DNA from: Phytoseiulus persimilis
Taxonomy: Eukaryota > Arthropoda > Arachnida > Mesostigmata > Phytoseiidae
Direction of reading: 5' to 3'
Length of the DNA stretch: 64,000 nucleotides
Assembly: GCA_037576195.1 (NCBI GenBank)
Contig: CM075101.1
Span: 20,894,001 to 20,958,000 of the forward strand
Notes under the pieces: model-generated
What the model saw: the letters and a program-made list of their open reading frames with translations, nothing else
Databases searched by the model: none
Told to the model about the DNA's origin: nothing
Part shown: positions 49,672 through 61,526 of the stretch, in pieces
How the letters are laid out: each line of letters starts with the position of its first letter
Position numbering within the stretch: position 1 is the stretch's first letter
Translations under genes and position numbers: made by a program

Positions 49672-51771
49672 TTACACTGCGTGAGCCATTATGTCGTACA
49701 CTGGAGCTTGGATGGCACAAAGGTCTTCGACAGACGCTGGATCCCGATTTTGCACATGATTTGCTTCGAGCGCTTCCATGCTCTCTCGGGACCTCGGATT
49801 CAATTGGGGCTTTACGGCAGCTTGACGCCGTGGCCCTCCGTCCTTCGTGGTGTTGTTCAACGTGATGTCGACACTGTCTCCTCGACGGGCGAGTATGGCC
49901 AAAAAGCCCCGGCGAAATCTGAGGTACACGTGATTTGTTGTTAGAACTACTGCCACTGAGTTCAGGACCTTTGCTGTTCTCGGTGGAAGCCCCCTGAGCT
50001 CGGATCATGAGAATTCAACTACGAATCTACAATTTGTTCCCAACTCGGAGGTCTCGGAGTTCAAGAACCAGACGCTCAAAACGCGAATCTCCTTTCCTAG
50101 ACATTCGAAGTCAGGAATACACAATCGGGTCCGGAGACCTCGGATTCTCGAGCCTAGGTTGAATTGCTCACCTTTGGTTGAAATAAGCGTAGAAAATCGG
50201 GTTTATGCAAGAGTTCGTCATTCCGAGCCATTGCGTCAGGTGGAAGACCAGCTGAAGGAACGAGGCTATCTGGAAGAAAAGAAAACAATATCCAGCGAAA
50301 ACTAGACTGAGCTTGATTCCTGAGATGCACTTGTTTTTTTTTTCCATTCCATCATCGACTAGAAACCCGACTACGCTGCAGAACGCACCCTGTCGCTTTC
50401 TGGGTATCCATAATAGAGCATGTAGCCTTGCACGAGGTAAAGGGGAGCCCATGATATGAAGAAGGTAGAAACCACGCAGATCATCATTTTTACCACCTGA
50501 TGAACGATAAGACTCGGAGGTGAGCATTAACTTGCTGATGAACAGGCCACCGAAAGACGGCTTTGTACGCCTAGCGGCCGCCTGACTCCCGGACAGGTGG
50601 ACGAACGGCTACCTTGAGCTTCGATCGCTGAACGACGGTCCGATTGCAGTCAGTCGATTTGTGCACACTCTCACCCGGGATCGACCGCTTCCAAACAGTT
50701 ACGAAAATCATGGCGTAACTCACCGTTATGATCACGAGCGGGAACGCAAAACAGCACATGAACAAAGCGAAAATAGTAAACAAAAAACGAAAATCCTGCA
50801 AGGTTCAATATCGTTCGTAAATAATTTCCGAATGCATGACGCTATGATGGGTCGCTGAGGACTGAACATGCGGCGGAACCCGATCGAGATTTGAGGCTGG
50901 GTCGAATTTTTCAGGCTTTTTGAAATGTTTCGAGACAGCTATTGCCGATCGCGCGTGACGTACTCTCCCGACAGCTCAACTTGCAAAAACTCGCTCACCT
51001 CGGACGGATAGTTATCCAGGCAGTTCTCCCACTCCTGCTCATCGAACGCTTTGCCTACGTCTTGGTACACAGCTATCGGACTCATCAGAACGAGAGAAAA
51101 AGTCCAGATACCGGCAATGATGTGTCGAACACGATAGTGGGGTATCTGGAGTACCAGAGATTTACTACAGATTGCGACGCACCTGTGAAGTACAACTTTG
51201 TTGATGCTCGCATGATCGGTCGAAAATGTCGGTCTACTTGACTTCAAACTGGCTTCCCCGGCAGCAACACCGGTAGTCAATGCGAAAAAACGGAGGACAT
51301 GAATCATAGATGAATTCCTGAGACAATATCCCCCGCAGAACCCTTCAAACTGGAGATGAGTGAGCGCGAATGACATCCAGTAGGTGGCAGGCTACGCTGT
51401 AAGACCTTTGATGTATGAAAACATAAGGGAGTAGGTGAGAGCAGAGGTTGGGAAGCTCCTTGGTTTGAATCGCTGCCCCACTCGGGGAACAATGAGCCCC
51501 CGTAGCTCTCTACTGCTCCCCAGCTCTTATTAATCGTGCGCGAGCTTTTGTTCGAGAGGCTGTGAAGTACTGCTCAGAGGAATATAAGGGATCTTGAAGT
51601 GTGCCTTGAGATTTTTCCTGCTGCTGCCGGCATGGAGATCAACAAGCCGAGATCCAGTTCTCTAAACTCACCGATCCACGGATATGACCACGAGCGTCTG
51701 GATTGACGCTGAGACGGTGACTGCCTGTAGGAACGAGGTGAGCTTGCAGAGTTCGGTGCCGAGGAGCCATG
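49672..51771 (-). CDS. class A GPCR, neuropeptide-receptor type (5' incomplete)
   Basis: Six minus-strand exons join in exact phase: 51771-51672, 51182-50999, 50795-50613, 50496-50389, 50269-50172 and 49918-49672 (TAA). They cover TM3 (GTELCKLTSFLQAV, ending ISVDRC), TM4 (HIIAGIWTFSLVLMSPIAV), an extracellular loop 2 with WENCLDNYP, TM5 (FALFMCCFAFPLVIITVSYA), TM6 (KVVKMMICVVSTFFISWAPL), TM7 (WLGMTNSCINPIFYAYF) and a tail beginning NQRFRRGF. The loop cysteine can pair with the TM3 cysteine as in the family. The DRY motif reads DRC, the TM6 CWxP position reads SWAP, and NPxxY is NPIFY. SKLKVVKMM before TM6 and FNQRFRRGF after TM7 resemble the NPFF/SIFamide group of peptide receptors, but the ligand cannot be assigned. 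Exons for the N-terminus, TM1 and TM2 were not found. The first listed exon needs a preceding exon ending in phase 1, presumably beyond the small transposons at 52.2-52.5 kb. Confidence 0.9.
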
Positions 51772-52169
51772 CTGCAATAGGAGGAACGTTCAGCTTTCAC
51801 AGGCCAATTCGATTCGATCATGTCAGGAAATCAGTTGAAGTGAACAGAGTTCGCGAAAGACGTGGTTTTGTCCGAAGTGCTCGGGTATGGAAGCTTCCGT
51901 ATATGGAACCTGTAGGATCTCTCCCACTTGGTTTGGCAGAACTGACAGAGTGTGGAACTTGCAGGCAATGGGGCGACATCGCGCGCGGTCAGGAGTTGTC
52001 AAGCACGGAGGTTGCGAACGAAAACAAACCTAATCGAACGAATCGGTGTCGGATGCGGCGAACGGAGCGGTGAAGACCTAAGGGCGGTGTATCCCGTCCG
52101 ACAAGAGCTTCCGAGTCGCGTCCACTCGCTCGTTTGTAGCCCCACTCCAGTACAATCGACGAGTGAGTA

Positions 52170-52352
52170 CAGTGAAACCTCATTACAGCGAACACCGTTG
52201 CAACAAATGTACGACACAGCGAACGCGATTTTTTTTCTGTTTGGCCCGCCGTAGGAAGCACGTCGAAGATGGCTCGGCCTCTAGAGCGAATTCCCGTTAG
52301 TACGAACAGATTTCCCCGGTCCCCCGGGGTTCGTTGTAACGAGGTTTCACTG
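52170..52352. mobile_element. MITE with pogo/Tigger-like termini
   Basis: This is a 183-base element with terminal inverted repeats of about 28 bases. The left end reads CAGTGAAACCTCATTACAGC; the right end read in reverse is CAGTGAAACCTCGTTACAAC. It is flanked on both sides by TA (52168-52169 and 52353-52354), the duplication made by Tc1/mariner/pogo transposases. The CAGTGAAACCTCGTTA start is typical of pogo/Tigger-derived MITEs. There is no coding capacity. Confidence 0.85.
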
Positions 52353-52363
52353 TATTATGATTA

Positions 52364-52470
52364 GAGCCTGGAAGTTCAAGTGATTTTTCGGAATTATCCC
52401 ATCAATCGCCCAGCATCGATTCATCGCGATGCGTGGATAATTTCGAAAAATCACATAAACTTCCAGGCTC
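52364..52470. mobile_element. short palindromic MITE flanked by TA
   Basis: This 107-base hairpin has arms of about 36 bases (left start GAGCCTGGAAGTT, right end AACTTCCAGGCTC) that match at nearly all positions, around a loop of about 35 bases. TA precedes and follows it (52362-52363 and 52471-52472), consistent with a mariner-type insertion. It lies only 11 bases from the element at 52170-52352 but has unrelated ends, so these are two insertions. Confidence 0.7.
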
Positions 52471-52479
52471 TAATTGTGA

Positions 52480-54820
52480 TCACCGGACTATCGAAAAGCG
52501 GTCACCAATTCATGATTGTTTCAATCTATACTGTAGAGTCTCGGTCCAAACGGAAGCCCGTGGAGCCCAGCACCGATAGAAACACATCTTTGGCGCACTC
52601 TCCCTAGTTTGACGGAAGATTGTATCGAAAACACAGGGGGGTCAAAGAAAGTCCTCTGAATAAAAGCTTCGCTGAATCAGATCCAGGAGGCGACCTCTTA
52701 AATGTATCTGAATATTTGAAGAAGCACTGTCATGTCTGATAAGGAGACTAGTACTCAGGAAACGATTTCTCTCCGATAGACGACAGGGAAAATTTTAAAG
52801 GTCGATCCCAAATGGAAGGGAGACGGATACATTCCAGTACCATTTCGATTCTCGTGTATACTCGTGAGAGTTGGAGATTCGCCCCTGATTCGAGAGTTCC
52901 CCCCACAAAGGAACGATTAGAAACTTCGGGTCCATTAACCAAGCGCGAGAGCTTATCAATCACAGCAAACCTTTCGTGAGGCCGAGCTGTTGGACCTGAT
53001 GGAATATTTATCAGGAAGTCCTCCAGCTTTGCTACCCTCCGCCCCTGTCAGCGGGCGAGTTTGTCGCCTACGAACCAACCCGATCGAACTCTTCATCGAA
53101 AGTTTGGTCAGGTTTGGGATTCGGTGTGGGAATGACAACCACAGCCAACTCTTTTCTGAAATTCCCGACTTGCCATGGTTTTCCAGCTGAAATATAGTTG
53201 CGATAGTTTCTTTCATCGGAAATCGGAAATTCCGGCATCCTGAGCTCCCGTATCCACAAAACTGCTTCAGATGATATTCGGAGAATCTTCAACTCCTCTC
53301 GAGCTCACGCATCGATACCGTAGTGAACACTCGGGCCTTCAGTCAAAGACCTAGAAGGGAATCCCCACCCCCTATACTGCGAGTATCGGTTGGCCGACAC
53401 CGGAGATGCACTGCACGCCGAAAAAATCCCGTGGAGGCAGCTCGAACCCTGGCTTCTTGTTACATTTGAAGAATGTTCAAGAATGCACTGTGTGTCTGGT
53501 CCAAGTCTGGAACCGATCCGCGTTGTCACTACTTCGGCGACCATTTCGTAGGTTGTAATTTCGGAACTAGGATGGGTCTCTTTCGCATGTAAATGTATGA
53601 TTCATCGCATGAGTCCGAGTATATATAGGAGTGCTTCTTGTGAGTCAAGCGGAACCCTCCTGAAAAAGGATTCTCCGAAGTTTTTTCCCGCATTGCGAGG
53701 CGCATTATCGAAAACTACTTTGTCCCGAGTGAGCATCTGCTGAACCCTTGAGTTGAGGAGAACAACCACTTTTCTATTCGTGTACGTCGATTCCCGACGA
53801 AGCGCCGATGAGCCACGAGTCATAGAAGACGGGCGATTCGGCACACCATCTTCTTCCCAATTATATCTGAGAAAAGTACCCAAAAATGAGTACTCTTCCT
53901 GCTGCCGACGACTGTTCAAGGGATACGACGATTGAGGACAAGAGTGCACGAACTCTCCCAGCATCCTCTGTCGCACGAGATCACGAGGACAAGCCATCGT
54001 TGTCGGAAAGGGAAGCCCGTCCGAGTCAGAAAAGCCCGGGTGCCGCGCTCGAACCTATCAGAGGTCCGGAACGAGAAGTTGGTCCTTTGAACTTCATGAG
54101 TTGAGAGTTGGGGTGGGGGAGGAGGTTTTGTCGTGTTGGGATAGTTTCGAGGCGCCGTCTCAAGATAATAATCTCTCGCTCCCTCTCGTTTCCGAGAAGC
54201 ACCCTCCTGCATTCTGCGAATTCTGTACATCTGTACGAAAAAAGAACGTCGCAGCAACAGGCAAGTCTAAGCATGTTTTGACGCTTCCATGAACCATTCG
54301 AGGTGGACCGAGGGTCCCAACTTTCCTCATTAGTGCGAGCGTATTAGCGCTGCGCGCGCTCTAAAGAGAACATCATCCAGGTACGAGGACGCAGAGAACG
54401 GCTTCATTCCGGAAACGATTTCCGGGACAGGAATCCGAGGACTTATCCACCGATCAGGCACAAGGAGACATCTCCGTTTCGACCCGCACCCGATTGAGAC
54501 CGTTACAAATTGCCGAACTCACTCAACGATGCTTCCTCGTTTGAAACAATCCCCGATTGTGATATGACTGTCTTGATGTCGTTGACCAAGCGCTTGAGGC
54601 ACCATACCGCTGGCTGTGGTGGCCACCACAATGTTCGATGAAGTACTCATGAACCTCGAAAACTGAGAAAGAATTCAACCGACCGGATCGAAATCCTCGA
54701 CTTGGAAAATGGCGATCGAGTAAGAATGAACCGTTTCTTTCTCAACTAGCCCTTGGTACCTTTCTCAAACAGACGATGCGCGAAACAATCAGGGCATGGG
54801 CCGCTATTCAGGCCTCGATA
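52480..54820. other. stretch with unplaced minus-strand coding-like segments
   Basis: Protein-like minus frames occur at about 54632-54520 (acceptor ccaccacag, donor GTGAGT, contains RLVNDIKTVISQSG), 53997-53602, 53292-53068 and 53216-52956. They could be 3' exons of the CUB-like gene upstream on the same strand or 5' exons of the receptor downstream. No chain with matching phase was established, and no TM1/TM2-like sequence was recognised. Confidence 0.35.
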
Positions 54821-56848
54821 TCATCTTGTGTCCCTGTCCGTGGGGGTCTCTACAGTGTAGGGCAAAACAATAGAGGGTCGCATCGGGGAGGCATTCTCGA
54901 TGTCAAGGTGCGAATGCCTCCAGCAGCCACGACCGCAATGCGTCAGGTCCGCTGGGGAGAAGCCCGGAAGGGCCTCATATTCATGACAGGAAATATTCTG
55001 TAGTGAAACTTGCGCTCCCATTCCACCTGGCGTCATCGTTCTGACACTTTGTGATCCTGCAACGCTGAAAAACCAGGTTCCATCCTCGAGACTCATTGGA
55101 GCCTCCATGCACTATCGCGAGTGCTCCCCGGACTCGATTGTAATCGCAGGAGGGAGCGCCTTGATTTCCAGAAAGTTTGAGCTCCACGGGACACATGGGG
55201 CAGCCAAGTCGGACGTGATCGCATTGGTCGACTGGACAGGGCGCGAAGTTTCGTTCAGCCAGTTTTCGAGCACGGGGCAGAATCCGCTACCGAGTTGAGA
55301 GTCTGTCGTCCTCTCGCCGACGATGTTCAGATCAGGAGTCGGTGCTTTTGGGCGCAGTATATAATGACCGGATACTCAGCTACCCTGTGACTCGAGTATC
55401 ACGTTTGGTTACATCAAGCGCCAACCGGTTGCGATAATCCAGAGCTGGGACCCGAGCCCACAACCCGCGATCGGGAGAAAGAACAACATTCAATCAAATC
55501 AATGCATTCCGAAAATCAGATTGAGGATGAATTCCGTTCGAGGCGACGCACATACAGACGCTGGACCACCAGATCGGGCAAAGTCTGCGATGGGCAAAAG
55601 CTCCACCCGGAGAGTTTCATAGTCATTAAGTGGAGTGCATCGTAAGTGGGCACATCGGTTGTCACTTCAATCCCTTCTATGTACAACTCCAGTCCCTCGA
55701 TCTGTTTTCTTTCTTCAGAACCCCTCGGTCAGGACACTGCAATCATTGGAAGAAGTCGTCAAAGTCGAGCACTCTGTCTGACGCCTGCTGCTACCGAGGA
55801 GGGAACGAAAAACCCAAGGGTTTGCATCCCTGCGCTCCATGATATCAGCATCATTGCACAGGAGATACAGAAGACTTTTTCAGAACGGAGCGAGGAAGAC
55901 CGGGATCTGGAATGACGAAGAGAGCAGAAGAATTGATTTGCCGCGGCTCAAAATCCCTTCTGTGATCCCGTCATTTGTTTTTTCAATTTGTTGTTCGCAG
56001 TTTTTCGAAACCACTGATTCCACGACGAAATCCATGATTGTGAAGCCTCTGAAACGAGCTCGGAAACTCCTATCAACTCAAACTGAACCGACTGTTCCAT
56101 AGAGAGAAGATATCACTTCCTTGCAATCGAACCACAGCGTGTCTCACACGATGTTGAACGAAGGAGCATCTCGAGCCAGGTCGGTCGGAACTTGGAAGAG
56201 TCGACTTCGAACAATTGAATATCGTACCAAGTAGCTAAGAGCGTGCCCAGAGAATCGAGGAGGCTTCTGAAGATTGGACGAAGCTCGTCCACTCCCCGAC
56301 TCAAGACCCAATCGTCAATCTTTCTAAAAACGCATCCGAGAACTCAATCGAGAACAGGGTTTTGTAAGGGACAAATGAGTCCATGATGATGATGATGAAT
56401 CATCTCGTGACTCCGAGATCCAAACAGGAAACAAAACTTCTTTCATTTGCCACTCTGGCTCCCAGCCAAGTTCAGAAACCCTCAGTCGAACCCAATCTCG
56501 CGGCTCCATCCGAATGACCCATACGCAATTCAGCCTGCTTGGATCTTGATACTGGATATAAACAGGTGGGGTCTCGGGAATTTCATTCGAGGCGCTGTTA
56601 GCGTTATCGCGGAAGCATACCGTTAGCGCATTCTTACGAGAAACCGTGACCTCCGAAGCAGTCGCATCGACCACATCTCGACCCACTCGAGGCTCTCCTG
56701 AGCGAAGGAAAAACATCCGATCAAGTGTTGAGCCACGGTTGATGAAGCTTGAGGAGCTCGACATCAATGCAAAGCAGTGGGGAAAACGCCCCAAAATTTT
56801 CATGGAAAAGAACACGCCGGAGTTCAATTGTTGGTATTCACGGAACAA
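54821..56848 (-). CDS. CUB-like ectodomain protein, unknown (ends uncertain)
   Basis: Five minus-strand exons fit in consistent phase: from within 56848 to about 56438, then 56266-56148, 55723-55552, 55231-55113 and 55064-54821 (stop). The first contains a CUB-like stretch: PPVYIQYQDP, then LNCVWVIRMEPRDWVRLRV, the C-x-W-x-I..P strand pattern of CUB domains. The second (FSGHALSYLVRYSIV) looks like the closing strand. The third contains GLELYIEGIEVTTDVPTYDA, the fourth ALPPAITIESGEHSR and the fifth GMGAQVSLQNISC. Four of the junctions rest on strong or acceptable donors; the first (GTTTTG) is weak. No signal peptide or membrane helix was found, so both ends are probably missing, and the last stop may instead lie beyond a missed donor. 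Overlapping plus-strand frames here also look partly coding, but they do not chain as well. The family is not recognised beyond CUB. Confidence 0.5.
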
Positions 56849-57093
56849 TCAGCGGCGGCACGTTGATTCGGATAAATACCTTCGTATATTGTTTGTCGTT
56901 GCAACAACTCTATCGAGGCTGTTGGTAAAAGCGGAATGTGTTTGGTCTTTTTTGTTATGGACACTCAGAGAAACTCGCGGCTCGTTCTTGCCCTCAAAGA
57001 TCGTCGGTGAGGAATCGACGCGATCACATTTTCTATGAAAGGCTTCGAAGGGCCTCGGTGGACTGAAACTTCGTTTGGTCAAAACTCGTGCAG

Positions 57094-58161
57094 TCGGCCG
57101 AAGACCTCACGATCGTGTTCACCACTGCGCATGGATCACGAGTGCCTCTTTTTCAGCTTTCCGACTCGCTCTGGTTTGGAAGGGAGCGCTGAATACATTT
57201 GGGGGCCGTTAAAATAATTTGATTACGGTATAGGTTGGAATGCTCGTATCAGATTCTGTTTCGCTTCCAAATGGAGCGAGAAGGTCCGTTAGCTCTGCAG
57301 ACGGGCGCGAAACTGGGATGGGGAGGGGGAGGGGTGTACACGAGATAAATACAGGACCACACGCAAACAGCAGTCCACCGTTCAGCTCTCGTTCAGGTCT
57401 CTACCGCGGGCAGACTTGGACATTGCCACCGGTGTCTTCGACTCCGTCCAACGGGGTTCGCGTTTGGCGTCAATCGATTAAGAAGCTATAGGTCATTGAG
57501 CTAACCAGATTCCGATACCAGCGGTATACATGCGAGCAATCGAGTCCACCTGCCACCAATTGCGCATTTGACATTCATCATGGTTGGACGGAATATTTCA
57601 CCGGAATCGAATGCATCGTGGCTCAGCTCACTATTGTGAGAATTTCGTACGCTAGTACCAGCAAGCTACAATGTATCATTCGGTTCTTTCAGACGAGATA
57701 CGAAACGAGTGGGCTTGGTGGAAAAAATACATTTTCGACGTTCCGGTCTCTCGAGGGTGATACAGGCACGGGGAGATTTCAGGGCTCCAGCGCCATGTTT
57801 TCTTCGCGGCTCGGCCGGATCAAGCTGCGATAAGCTCGAAGCGAAAGAACGTGTAGATCTGGGCGAATCCAGCTGAAGGTGTTCATTTTAGATCTTGCAC
57901 GTCTCGGCAACACGTTTTGCAGGTTGAGTCATGTCACAGAAGAACCCACAACGACTCTTTCCAGCTTTGATGAAATTTCTAAGCGGGATTAGGCGAGTCG
58001 GGTAGACGAACGACGTTTTCTACGCAATGTATTCATCTAGGACACTTCCGATAATCCGATGATTTTTCTATCGCATCTTTTAGGTGTTCGAGAGGAGCAT
58101 TGTCTTCTTTGCGCTGGAAAGTGGAACTAGTGGGTGGAATTGGTGCAACTACGATCGTTGA
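57094..58161 (+). CDS. possible exons of an unknown plus-strand gene
   Basis: A segment from 57094 (after ctcgtgcag) reads AEDLTIVFTTAHGSRVPLFQ. A terminal exon candidate at 58085-58161 (acceptor atcttttag) reads VFERSIVFFALESG and then GWNWCNYDR before a TGA. Both look like folded protein, but they were not joined by phase and no family is recognised. They would form a gene divergent from the CUB-like gene on the other strand. Confidence 0.27.
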
Positions 58162-58739
58162 GAAATTCGATGTAGGAAAAATGTCGCTGGCTCAATTGAT
58201 GATATCATCGGGAAGTTCATGAACCCAGCTTTCCGGTCAGCACTCTCAGTTGCCGCGACATGAGCATTCTAAGTTGTCCCATCATCAAATACCCTCAACT
58301 GCTACAAGATCGGTTTATCGCTCTCTTCCCGACTGGAGCGAGCTGGAACGTTGAAAATAACTTGGATTACCCACGTGGTGGGGAACACGATTGTAAGGTT
58401 TTCAGCTGATTGCAAGAGTTTGGGCTGGAAGCGCCGAGAACCAGCGGGGGAGCCGCTCGACTAGTGCTGGTGGCGGCGTCAACGGGTGTAGGCGCCGCAG
58501 CGTTGGAGAAGCGATCTCGATGAGTTCTCGTGTGCTCTCTGTATTTTCGGAACCTCCTCAAGTACTCACTGTCACGCACTCTCCTGAACTGGCTTTGAAG
58601 GCTTTCGGATGATCGTTGTGGATGGGAATCCTTGAACTCGAACACCTTGCACATGTGCAGTCCTCCAAGATGAGCTCAAAATCATCATTCCGATGCCGGG
58701 AGTCGTACGATTACTCGCGTTCGTCGACCTGGACGTGAT

Positions 58740-59370
58740 CTACGCTGTCCGATTTCCGTAGAGTTCACGAAGTTTTCGTCCACTTGTCGCCCAATCGTCA
58801 GTATGAGGCGGAGATAAATGTGACGCAGGTGGCTCACGAACTCACAGCAACGATGAGAAGAACGTGGCACTCTTGGGAATTCCCTTCTTTTGCTCATCAC
58901 ACAGTGAAACGTTCCGTTGTCCCTGTGGACGTTTGCCCGAGACAACCCCCTCTCATAATTTTGTCCTCAATAGTAGATATGTTAGCGACCACGGCGGAGG
59001 GCCGCTCCCATTCTCCTCTACTGCTCAGCATGTGCTGAGCAAGAGTTGAGATGTTGATAAGAATAGCTGTTTGAAGCCTATTCTTCTCGGATGTCTGTTG
59101 ATCTGACGCGGTCTTCCGCTACCTCCAGCCGATTTTCCACGATTTGCTTGAGTATCAGGACGTAAGTTCCGTGGGTCAGACAACACGATCGGGGTGTAGA
59201 CTGGACTCTCCAGCAAGACTCCACACTCGCTCATCGAGCGGAATCTACCCAGAAGAGGTGTATGACTAATTTTCTCAATTTCGTCACGTACCCTGAATGG
59301 CCTCTGTACTCCCTCGACCTGAGCACAATGGACTGGGGCGTTCAGCCAATTCTAGAGGCCGGGGCCTGAA
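58740..59370 (+). CDS. possible exons of an unknown plus-strand gene
   Basis: Plus-strand frame 58740-59038 contains VHEVFVHLSPNRQYEAEIN and stays open for about 99 codons; it may include an unspliced intron at the GTGGCT near 58830. A second frame at about 59245-59370 contains NFVTYPEWPLYSLDLSTMDW and ends at a TGA. The composition is strongly protein-like, but the connection between them is not shown. No family is recognised. Confidence 0.27.
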
Positions 59371-59371
59371 C

Positions 59372-61500
59372 TACTCCTCTCGGGAAAATGAGTTCATTGG
59401 GCGGTCACTTCGTCCAGAATGGGATGGGCTGTCGATGGCAGAGCTGCGGCTCTGTATCTGGGCCGGCGGCGGGAACTACGGAGGGCTTTGAATGATAACT
59501 CACCAAAGGACTAGAGTGAAGATATCAATGGAAACTTCGTCGGAATTTATCCTTATTCTGGATTCGCACCGGTGTTGATGAGTCTCTGTCAAATCGTGTG
59601 ACGTCATCGAACGTTCACTCCGGATTTGATCACGCGTTCGACGTATACTCCTTCAAGGGACGGGGAGACAAGCGCAAGGCAGCGATTACGTACTCTAGTA
59701 CGATACTCGCTCACTCGCCCAAGTAAACTCAGGAACGAACATGGCTGTGCGCAAAGACTACAGAGTGGAAGAGCGAAGCGACGGAGTGTTAACCGAATCA
59801 GACACTCACATCACTCCCGTCAAGATGAGCCTCCTGTCCAGCTGAGGAACACCCTGCCCCTAGTTCGACAGTCTCCACAACTGCGTGAGTCTCAGAGCGC
59901 TTGGAACCCGATTTCATTCCTTTTCCCCTCCATAATGCTGAGTACGCCCCAATGAGGAGACCGAATCCACGGGATCCAATGCGCCCCTGACCAAAATCGA
60001 GCCATAGTCCAATACAAAGGGCCAAGGTCCAGACGTCTCTACTCCAGTGCGGGGCAAACAAAGATATGGCTCGCTCAAGGGTATCAGGCACGCGGCCTCA
60101 TGAGAATAGGGTCATGTGCTTGGGTACCCAGGGGACAAAGCAGAGGTTCCAAACTTTTGGGCCGCCGGGTGGGACCGCAGCTCGGTATAGGCTCGCGTCG
60201 TATAGGCTTGGACGAAGATATGATGTACTCGCATGTGCTTCCCTGAAATCCCGGAGATGAGGAACTCATCAGACTCTTCGTTTGAGGAACTTGTTACGCA
60301 TCGAACTTAGCAGGCAACGAACTTGTTACATGGCGAAATTGGCAAGTGACGAATTCGAGGTATAACGAAATTCGGACAACGAAATATGAGGATCTCGCGT
60401 CGACGGGTTTTGGTTGATGGTCATCATGACGACTGGGAGGAAGAATAGATCCCACCCAGGTTCAATACGAGAGGATTGAAATCGAGGGTCTCGCAAAAGC
60501 GGCAGTCTTGTTTCAGGCCGAGCGTATCCAAATTCGCTGTCTGATGAGCTCGTTATCTGCCAAGTTCGTCACAGGCCAATTTCGATGTCATTCCGCGTCG
60601 TCATCGGACGCGGTTTTCCGGAGTAATTCCACGAACCACACACAGCACGATGCAACTCTCAGTTTTGGAGTCACATCTGTGACTACATGTACCGAATCAG
60701 GAGAAAGACGTGGTGGAGAAAGCTAGTGCAGATAACCTTCCAGCAATGCAACTCATCGCGGACTCAATGGCACGGCTCTAGACTCTCATGTCTTTCATCC
60801 TGATGCGCTCAGTGGGAGCTTTGCTCATCGGAGCACTGACGGGAAGACGGGAATCCTACTCTCTGATTCGCTCTGCAGGGAAAGAGAGGCTTGGATTTCT
60901 CTCAAGATTTCAGCGAATCGAGTCCTGATATTTTCTCTTCTAACATGAGAAATAATCGCAAACAGTTCTGAATAAATCATCACTCAACGAATAGATTATC
61001 ATCGAAACAGAGATAATCTCTGAAGAAACGCATGATATCATAGCTGCGTTCCAGGAGGGAAGAACAAGCAGCTAGTACAGGGTTCTGAAGTTATTCCTCG
61101 CGCGCGCCGCTCAGGTAGCTGCGTTTCTGTTGTTGTTCCTGCCGCCGCCACCATCTCCGTCTTTTGAAAAGACCTTTCTCCGTAATTTGCATTTTCTCGA
61201 CTTGAATCGAGAATGACGTTGGCTATTCAAGATTCTCGTCCATAGCTTTCCTCATCTTGATTTCAGAATTGAAGGTGCCGTTCCTTCAAAGAGAAATGGA
61301 GAACAGTGGGCCTTGCGAAATAATTGGCATCCCATGACGTCATTCCGCATAATTTGCAGGGAAGCTTTCGGATGCCAGTGTCGAGCGGCGGTGGAGCGAA
61401 TTTCGCTGAGGCTCAAGATCACTCAGACAGGCAAAACTCACACCGCTCCTACTATTTGATGGAAAGCATTTTCGAGCTGATCTTGACCCGGTCAACGGTA
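59372..61500. other. stretch without a recognised gene
   Basis: Only short frames on both strands without traceable splice partners. Around 60284-60330 the phrase GAACTTGTTAC occurs twice within 42 bases, a small local duplication. Nothing else is recognised. Confidence 0.4.
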
Positions 61501-61526
61501 TAGAGACATAGAGAGCAAGCTCTGCC

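Noticed and set aside
49164-49865. A 233-codon plus-strand open frame.
   Set aside because: It overlaps the last receptor exon on the opposite strand, changes composition along its length and has no motif. It is most likely a shadow.
55503-56102. A small plus-strand gene starting MHSENQIEDEF with a 51-base intron and strong GTAAGT donor.
   Set aside because: It overlaps minus-strand exons (55723-55552 and neighbours) that chain in phase over a longer distance and look more like folded protein. Its downstream exon frame was ambiguous in three ways.
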